From NCBI GenBank assembly GCA_902489665.1, contig CABUAT010000003.1, positions 1 to 64,000 of the forward strand: DNA of 64,000 nt. Direction: 5' to 3'. A program made the translations under genes and the position numbers. Positions 59,034-64,000 of the stretch are shown piece after piece. Positions within the stretch are counted from its first letter, which is position 1. Each line of letters starts with the position of its first letter. A model generated the notes under the pieces. The model had not been told where the DNA came from, did not search any database, and saw nothing but the letters and a program-made list of their open reading frames with translations. This stretch comes from an uncultured Collinsella sp. (lineage in GTDB: Bacteria > Actinomycetota > Coriobacteriia > Coriobacteriales > Coriobacteriaceae).

Positions 59034-60060
59034 CGATCTTGCTGACCGTGTTCTTTATGCCGCTGCTGGTGAGCCGCTTCGCCGAAAGGGTCACGCGAAG
59101 CCTCTGTATGTTGCCGTGATCGGATGCCTTGCCGGAGTGCTGGCGACCGGAGGGGTCGCCTACGCCGTCGTCAATTCCAGCTATTTTGCCTCTGCCTGGG
59201 GAAACCACGGCAACGGGGATTCCATTACCTGGACCAACGGCGGCTCATCGGGAACTAAATATACCTACACCAGAGAGTTTGGCGATGGCATCGCGCCCCA
59301 AAGCCTGGAAGGCGCAGTCCAGGAGGTTAATCTGTCCGTCGAGGGCAACGGCTATACGCTTGATATCCATGAGATGGCAATCGACCAAAACGGCTGCGGA
59401 GCCGTGACGTTTACGTTGTCCAATCCAAATGGAGTTAACTACTACAAGCCAGCAGCAGAGATTGGCGAACTTGTTCTCTATGGTGAAGAAGAGCAGGGCA
59501 TCGGCACGCCCGATATGAAGTTCGGCGAGGAATGGCCTGACACACGCAGCACAATTGATAAGGACACATCAAGCGATACTGTCATTAATGGCACGATGTA
59601 CTTTGCCGCTATGGATCGCGAGCGAGATTTGCAACATGCTGTCACCTGGAATATCCACTGGACCGAGGGTGAAGGTGAGAGTGCGAGGCGGTTTGAGGCG
59701 TCGACACCCGAGTTCAATATTGGAGCGTACGTCGATACAAAGGAACTCTGCTCCGGTGACTCGCCTCTTGAGATTAGCCCGTTTTCCATCCAGACGCACA
59801 TCGATGATTTGGGCTATGAAGCAGTTGATAATAAGCTGACCGTCAGCTACAAGGATGGATCGGAGCAGATTATCGAAGATGACGACGCAGGGGTGTTCAA
59901 CTTATATTTTTCTTATGGGCGCAATAGCGGAGAGAACATCTGGGTGCCAACGAAGTTGATTGATGTCGATCAAGTTGTCTCGGTAACCCTTGAAATTGTG
60001 AGGTATACATCAACAGGGGAGACCGAAACGAAAGAGCCCTTTACCATCGTCTATTCGTAA
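58984..60060 (+). CDS. Membrane-anchored anti-sigma-like protein (DUF4179-type)
   Basis: A 358-aa protein with a short cytosolic N-terminal helix (IKQAFESVQADSDLADRVLYAA), which would hold the sigma factor, a single membrane segment (PLYVAVIGCLAGVLATGGVAYAVV) and a ~290-residue extracellular part rich in beta strands. This layout matches the DUF4179-like anti-sigma proteins of Firmicutes and Coriobacteria. GTG 58984 lies inside the end of the sigma gene, indicating coupled translation. The signal sensed is unknown. Confidence 0.75.
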   Translation: MKSNQIKQAFESVQADSDLADRVLYAAAGEPLRRKGHAKPLYVAVIGCLAGVLATGGVAYAVVNSSYFASAWGNHGNGDSITWTNGGSSGTKYTYTREFGDGIAPQSLEGAVQEVNLSVEGNGYTLDIHEMAIDQNGCGAVTFTLSNPNGVNYYKPAAEIGELVLYGEEEQGIGTPDMKFGEEWPDTRSTIDKDTSSDTVINGTMYFAAMDRERDLQHAVTWNIHWTEGEGESARRFEASTPEFNIGAYVDTKELCSGDSPLEISPFSIQTHIDDLGYEAVDNKLTVSYKDGSEQIIEDDDAGVFNLYFSYGRNSGENIWVPTKLIDVDQVVSVTLEIVRYTSTGETETKEPFTIVYS

Positions 60061-60067
60061 GATTTGG

Positions 60068-60100
60068 GGCCGCTTCCTACTAGGGGAAGCGGCCTATTTT
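60068..60100 (+). terminator. Terminator of the sigma/anti-sigma operon
   Basis: GGCCGCTTCC pairs with GGAAGCGGCC, followed by TATTTT. Confidence 0.85.
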
Positions 60101-60179
60101 GCGTCAAATGGAAACGCCGCCGATTTCCATGCGACAGATGAGAGCAGATTACCGCTGGAGCGCGACGTTTCCCCAGATA

Positions 60180-60217
60180 AAACCGACCAAAATAAACCTG
60201 TCCCTTTTTGGCAGGGA
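60180..60217. repeat. Family F hairpin, copy 6 (degenerate)
   Basis: AAAACCGACCAAAATAAACC is followed by TGTCCCTTTTTGGCAGGGA. The left half and loop match copy 4, but the distal right arm no longer pairs (AGGGA instead of AGGTTTT). Confidence 0.55.
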
Positions 60218-60239
60218 ACGTTGCCCCGACGAGCACGTC

Positions 60240-60378
60240 GGATCCCCGGCCCGGGCGGCCCAGGTTTTAAGTTTGTCGCGAGTTCCGCACGCAAAGGAAA
60301 GCACTTAATGTGCTTTCCGTCTTGCGCAGGACTGTAGAGCAGCAAACTTAAAACCTGGGCCGCCCGGTCCGGGAATCC
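60240..60378. repeat. Family B giant palindrome, copy 2
   Basis: Arms 60240-60275 and 60343-60378 are complementary at 34 of 36 positions. The interior shares with copy 1 (47149-47371) the block TTCCGCACG, the GGAAAGCAC/TTAAT apical stem-loop (60296-60318) and a following GC-rich block, while the arms have a different sequence. It is followed by a hairpin with TTTT (60372-60406) that may be a terminator. Confidence 0.8.
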
Positions 60379-60462
60379 ACCCCCGCGCACAGGAGGGGAT
60401 TCCTTTTGTGTAGGCTTTGCGGAAATGTGCCAATTTTGGGATACGCCCGGCGGCGTGGTCTG

Positions 60463-60491
60463 TTGACGGCACAGCTAACGGCACGTATCCT
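60463..60491 (+). promoter_or_regulatory. Promoter of rpsL-rpsG-fusA
   Basis: TTGACG (60463-60468) and TATCCT (60486-60491), 17-bp spacer, about 95 bp before rpsL. Confidence 0.72.
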
Positions 60492-60584
60492 ATCGAACTG
60501 CGTGTTTCGTAGGGGGATGCTGACCCCTCGATTCAAGCCGTTGCACTTTACAGAAAGCTGGAATCATTCGAGAAGGAGTACGCT

Positions 60585-60962
60585 TTGCCTACTATTAACC
60601 AGCTGGTTCGCCAGGGCCGTCGTTCCGTGCCCAAGAAGTCCAAGAACGCTGCTCTGCAGCACAACTCCCAGAAGCGCGGCGTGTGCACCCGCGTCTTCAC
60701 CACGAGCCCCAAGAAGCCGAACTCGGCTCTTCGTAAGGTTGCCCGTGTTCGCCTTGTCAACGGCATCGAAGTTACTGCTTACATCCCGGGTGAGGGCCAC
60801 AACCTGCAGGAGCACTCCATCGTGCTCGTCCGCGGCGGTCGTGTCCGTGACCTCCCTGGTGTCCGTTATCACGTCATCCGTGGCGCCTACGACGCTGCTC
60901 CGGTCCAGAACCGTATGCAGGCCCGTTCCAAGTACGGTGCTAAGCGCCCCAAGGCCAAATAA
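60585..60962 (+). CDS. rpsL: 30S ribosomal protein S12
   Basis: A 125-aa decoding-centre protein with PKKPNSALRK (K43) and the D89 loop. Residue 88, lysine in most bacteria and a classical streptomycin-resistance site, is arginine here (GGRVRDLPGVRYH). GAAGGAG precedes a TTG start (MPTINQLVRQGRR). It is the first gene of the str operon. Confidence 0.97.
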   Translation: MPTINQLVRQGRRSVPKKSKNAALQHNSQKRGVCTRVFTTSPKKPNSALRKVARVRLVNGIEVTAYIPGEGHNLQEHSIVLVRGGRVRDLPGVRYHVIRGAYDAAPVQNRMQARSKYGAKRPKAK

Positions 60963-61035
60963 GCCAGATAACGTTTTGATACTTTCGCCGTGTGCCGCCT
61001 AAGCGCCGCACGGTAGACACTTAAGGAGATTTCAC

Positions 61036-61509
61036 ATGCCGCGTCGTGCAGCAGCTAATCGTCGTGAGGTTCAGCCTGACGCCGTTTACAACAACCGCCT
61101 GGTGACTCAGCTCATCAACAAGGTCCTTCTTGACGGCAAGAAGGCCACCGCTGAGCGCATCGTTTACACCGCTTTCGAGATCGTTGCCGAGAAGTCCGAG
61201 GGTGGCGACGCTCTCGCTACCTTCAAGAAGGCTATGGACAACGTCAAGCCCACGCTCGAGGTTAAGCCCAAGCGTGTCGGTGGCGCTACCTATCAGGTCC
61301 CGATGGAGGTCAACTCCCGTCGTTCCACCGCTCTGGGTATCCGCTGGATCGTCAACTTCTCCCGCGCTCGCAAGGAGAAGACCATGGCCGAGCGTCTCGC
61401 CAACGAGATCCTCGACGCTTCCAACGGCCTGGGCGCTTCCGTCAAGAAGCGTGAGGACGTCTTCAAGATGGCCGAGGCCAACCGCGCGTTCTCTCACTAT
61501 CGTTGGTAA
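61036..61509 (+). CDS. rpsG: 30S ribosomal protein S7
   Basis: A 157-aa protein that nucleates assembly of the 30S head (MPRRAAANRREVQPDAVYNN; GGATYQVPMEVNSRRSTALGI). It ends HYRW, the usual C terminus for bacteria with the short form. AAGGAG precedes the ATG. Confidence 0.97.
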   Translation: MPRRAAANRREVQPDAVYNNRLVTQLINKVLLDGKKATAERIVYTAFEIVAEKSEGGDALATFKKAMDNVKPTLEVKPKRVGGATYQVPMEVNSRRSTALGIRWIVNFSRARKEKTMAERLANEILDASNGLGASVKKREDVFKMAEANRAFSHYRW

Positions 61510-61528
61510 GTTAAGGTAAGGAACTAAC

Positions 61529-63628
61529 ATGGCTAAGCCTAAGTACAAGCTTTCCGATACCCGTAACATCGGCATCATGGCCCACATCGATGCCGGTAAG
61601 ACCACCACGACCGAGCGTATTCTTTACTACACCGGTAAGACCCACAAGATCGGTGAGGTCCATGAGGGCGCTGCCACCATGGACTGGATGGTTCAGGAGC
61701 AGGAGCGCGGCGTAACCATTACCTCCGCTGCTACCACGTGCTTCTGGAACAAGGACGGTAAGGACTATCGCATCCAGATCATCGACACCCCGGGCCACGT
61801 TGACTTCACCGCCGAGGTCGAGCGCTGCCTGCGCGTCCTCGATGGCGCTGTCGCCGTCTTCGACGCCGTTGCCGGCGTTCAGCCCCAGTCTGAGACCGTT
61901 TGGCGTCAGGCTTCCACCTTCAACGTCCCCCGCATCGCCTTCATCAACAAGTATGACCGCGTGGGCGCTGACTTCTTCAACGCTATCGAGACCATGAAGG
62001 ATCGTCTCGACGCTAACGCCGTGGCCGCTCAGGTCCCGATGGGCGCCGAGGACAACTTCTGGGGCGTCATCGACCTGGTCACCATGACTGCATGGGACTT
62101 CAAGGCCGACGAGAAGGGCATGACCTACCCCGAGCCGATGGACGAGATCCCGGCTGAGTTCGCCGACATCGCTGCCACCAAGCGCGAGGAGCTCCTCGAC
62201 GCTGCTGCCAGCTTTGACGACGAGCTCATGGAGAAGATCCTCATGGAGGAGGACTTCACCGTCGAGGAGCTCAAGGCTGCTCTGCGTAAGGGCGTTCTGG
62301 CCAACGAGCTCAACCTCGTCTTTGTGGGCTCCGCCTACAAGAACAAGGGCGTTCAGGAGCTCCTCGACGCTGTCGTCGACTACCTGCCCAGCCCGCTCGA
62401 CGTTGAGGCCGTCACCGGTACCGATCCGGACACCGGCGAGGAGATCCAGCGTCATCCTTCCTTCGACGAGCCCTTCTCCGGCCTGGTCTTCAAGATCATG
62501 ACCGACCCGTTCGTCGGTAAGCTCACCTATGTCCGCGTTTACTCCGGCCGCGCCGAGTCCGGCTCCTACGTGGTCAACGCTTCCAACGGTCAGCGCGAGC
62601 GCCTCGGCCGCATCCTCGAGATGAACGCCGCCGAGCGTATCGACCGTGACGACGCTGCCGCCGGCGACATCGTCGCTTGCGTCGGCTTCAAGAACTCCAC
62701 CACCGGTGACACCCTGTGCGCCGAGGGCAAGGAGATCGTCCTCGAGAAGATCGAGTTCGCCAAGCCCGTTATCGATGTTGCCATCGAGCCCAAGACCAAG
62801 GCCGAGCAGGACAAGATGTCCCTGGCTCTGACCAAGCTCGCCGAGGAGGACCCGACCTTCCAGGTGTCCACCAACCACGAGACCGGCCAGACCATCATCG
62901 CCGGCATGGGCGAGCTGCACCTCGAGATCATCGTCGACCGTCTGCTCCGCGAGTTCAAGGTTGACGCTAACGTTGGTAAGCCCCAGGTTGCCTACCGCGA
63001 GACCGCTGGTCACGACGTCGAGAAGGCTGAGGGCAAGTTCGTCCGTCAGTCCGGCGGTCGCGGTCAGTACGGCCACGCTGTCATTAAGCTCGAGAAGATG
63101 GAGGAGGGCTTCGGCTACGAGTTCGTCAACGCTATCGTCGGCGGCGTCGTGCCCAAGGAGTACATCCCGTCCATCGACAAGGGCATCCAGGAGGCCCTGA
63201 ACACCGGTGTTATCGCCGGCTTCCCGGTCCTCGACGTTAAGGTCACCCTGTTCGACGGTTCTTACCACGAGGTCGACTCCTCTGAGGCTGCCTTCAAGAT
63301 CGCCGGTTCCATGGCTATCAAGGACGCCCTCAAGAAGTCCGATCCGCAGCTGCTCGAGCCGATCATGGCTGTCGAGGTCGAGACCCCCGAGCAGTACATG
63401 GGCGACGTTATGGGCAACCTCTCCGGTCGCCGCGGCAAGATCGAGGGCATGGAGGATCGCAAGAACAGCAAGCTCATCCGTGCCAAGGTGCCGCTGGGCG
63501 AGATGTTCGGTTACGCTACCGACCTTCGCTCCCAGACCCAGGGCCGTGCATCCTACACGATGCAGTTCGACTCTTATGAGCCCGCGCCCAAGTCCATCGT
63601 GGACGAGGTCATGAGCAAGAACGCCTAA
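61529..63628 (+). CDS. fusA: Elongation factor G
   Basis: A 699-aa translocation GTPase: AHIDAGKTTTTERIL (P-loop), DTPGHVDFT, NKYDRVGAD, and C-terminal domains III-V (RQSGGRGQYGHA; YATDLRSQTQGRA). GTP hydrolysis drives tRNA-mRNA movement. AAGGAAC precedes the ATG. In most actinobacteria tuf follows; here the next gene is rpsJ. Confidence 0.98.
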   Translation: MAKPKYKLSDTRNIGIMAHIDAGKTTTTERILYYTGKTHKIGEVHEGAATMDWMVQEQERGVTITSAATTCFWNKDGKDYRIQIIDTPGHVDFTAEVERCLRVLDGAVAVFDAVAGVQPQSETVWRQASTFNVPRIAFINKYDRVGADFFNAIETMKDRLDANAVAAQVPMGAEDNFWGVIDLVTMTAWDFKADEKGMTYPEPMDEIPAEFADIAATKREELLDAAASFDDELMEKILMEEDFTVEELKAALRKGVLANELNLVFVGSAYKNKGVQELLDAVVDYLPSPLDVEAVTGTDPDTGEEIQRHPSFDEPFSGLVFKIMTDPFVGKLTYVRVYSGRAESGSYVVNASNGQRERLGRILEMNAAERIDRDDAAAGDIVACVGFKNSTTGDTLCAEGKEIVLEKIEFAKPVIDVAIEPKTKAEQDKMSLALTKLAEEDPTFQVSTNHETGQTIIAGMGELHLEIIVDRLLREFKVDANVGKPQVAYRETAGHDVEKAEGKFVRQSGGRGQYGHAVIKLEKMEEGFGYEFVNAIVGGVVPKEYIPSIDKGIQEALNTGVIAGFPVLDVKVTLFDGSYHEVDSSEAAFKIAGSMAIKDALKKSDPQLLEPIMAVEVETPEQYMGDVMGNLSGRRGKIEGMEDRKNSKLIRAKVPLGEMFGYATDLRSQTQGRASYTMQFDSYEPAPKSIVDEVMSKNA

Positions 63629-63688
63629 GTTCGAGCTCCCTGTTACGTAATCCGCGAGAGCATCTCTCGCACTCTTTGGAGGTTTAAG

Positions 63689-63997
63689 TTGGCTACCCAG
63701 AAGATCCGCATTCGCCTCAAGGGCTATGATCACGAGGTCGTCGATCAGTCCGCGAAGCTCATCGTCGAGACCGCTCAGAAGACCGGCGCTCGCGTTTCCG
63801 GTCCTGTCCCCCTGCCCACCGAGCGCAACCTGTACACGGTTATCCGCTCGCCGCACGTGAACAAGGACTCCCGTGAGCAGTTCGAGATGCGCACCCATAA
63901 GCGCCTCATCGACATCCTCGACCCCACCTCGGGCACCGTTGATTCGCTCATGCGTCTCGACCTTCCCGCTGGCGTCGACATCGACATCAAGCTCTAA
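63689..63997 (+). CDS. rpsJ: 30S ribosomal protein S10
   Basis: A 102-aa protein (MATQKIRIRLKGYDHEVVDQ; PLPTERNLYTVIRSPHVNKDSREQFEMRTHKRLIDI), also NusE in antitermination. The TTG start 63689 follows GGAGG. It begins the S10 ribosomal operon, which continues beyond the window. Confidence 0.97.
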   Translation: MATQKIRIRLKGYDHEVVDQSAKLIVETAQKTGARVSGPVPLPTERNLYTVIRSPHVNKDSREQFEMRTHKRLIDILDPTSGTVDSLMRLDLPAGVDIDIKL

Positions 63998-64000
63998 GCG

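Overview
The window reads as a chromosomal segment of a high-GC Gram-positive anaerobe of the Coriobacteriia, most likely a Collinsella-type gut actinobacterium. This is inferred from the strong GC3 bias, the large fused acyl-CoA dehydratase activase, the LAxTG-type cell-wall anchor, the DisA/MEP-pathway cluster and the ribosomal gene order. No database search was possible, so the genus is an inference. About 85-90% of the window is coding.

Layout. 1-5.7 kb: the end of a membrane protein, then a 1479-aa 2-hydroxyacyl-CoA dehydratase activase-type protein co-transcribed with a TetR regulator, with a palindromic operator upstream. 5.9-10.2 kb: clpC and pepD. 10.3-12.2 kb: a hipBA-type toxin-antitoxin locus whose hipA is split by a frameshift. 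12.2-13.0 kb: mntP under a yybP-ykoY manganese riboswitch. 13.1-18.7 kb: disA-ispD-ispF-cysS, then rlmB-rae1-like. 18.7-20.1 kb: a single-gene HTH-HipA kinase fusion flanked by a 22-bp perfect inverted-repeat operator. 20.3-25.6 kb: five tRNAs, tuf, rpmG, secE, nusG, rplK, rplA. 25.8-31.4 kb (minus): a phosphoesterase, a ParB-like/BMP fusion, an MscS channel and a wall-anchored 5'-nucleotidase. 31.5-34.4 kb (minus): a TrpXYZ-like ABC transporter. 34.5-37.8 kb (minus): a WYL-type regulator, asnS and crr. 38-47.1 kb: a hydrolase, feoA-feoB fusion, MFS exporter, GH13 enzyme, DNA glycosylase, an unknown protein and an aminotransferase. 47.4-50 kb: rplJL with L10 leader, and galU. 50.3-58.3 kb: rpoBC. 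58.5-60.1 kb: an ECF sigma/anti-sigma-like pair. 60.6-64 kb: rpsL-rpsG-fusA-rpsJ.

Most protein genes are housekeeping. The least explained part is the intergenic DNA. At least seven families of palindromic repeats occupy the gaps. Two form evenly spaced tandem hairpin arrays: a 62-bp period at two separate loci and an 80-bp period at one. Two other families (A and B) keep a conserved apical core while the long arms change in a compensatory way between copies, as expected if base pairing is under selection. The two HipA-like kinase loci, each with its own palindromic control region, are the best candidates for accessory (stress or defence) systems.
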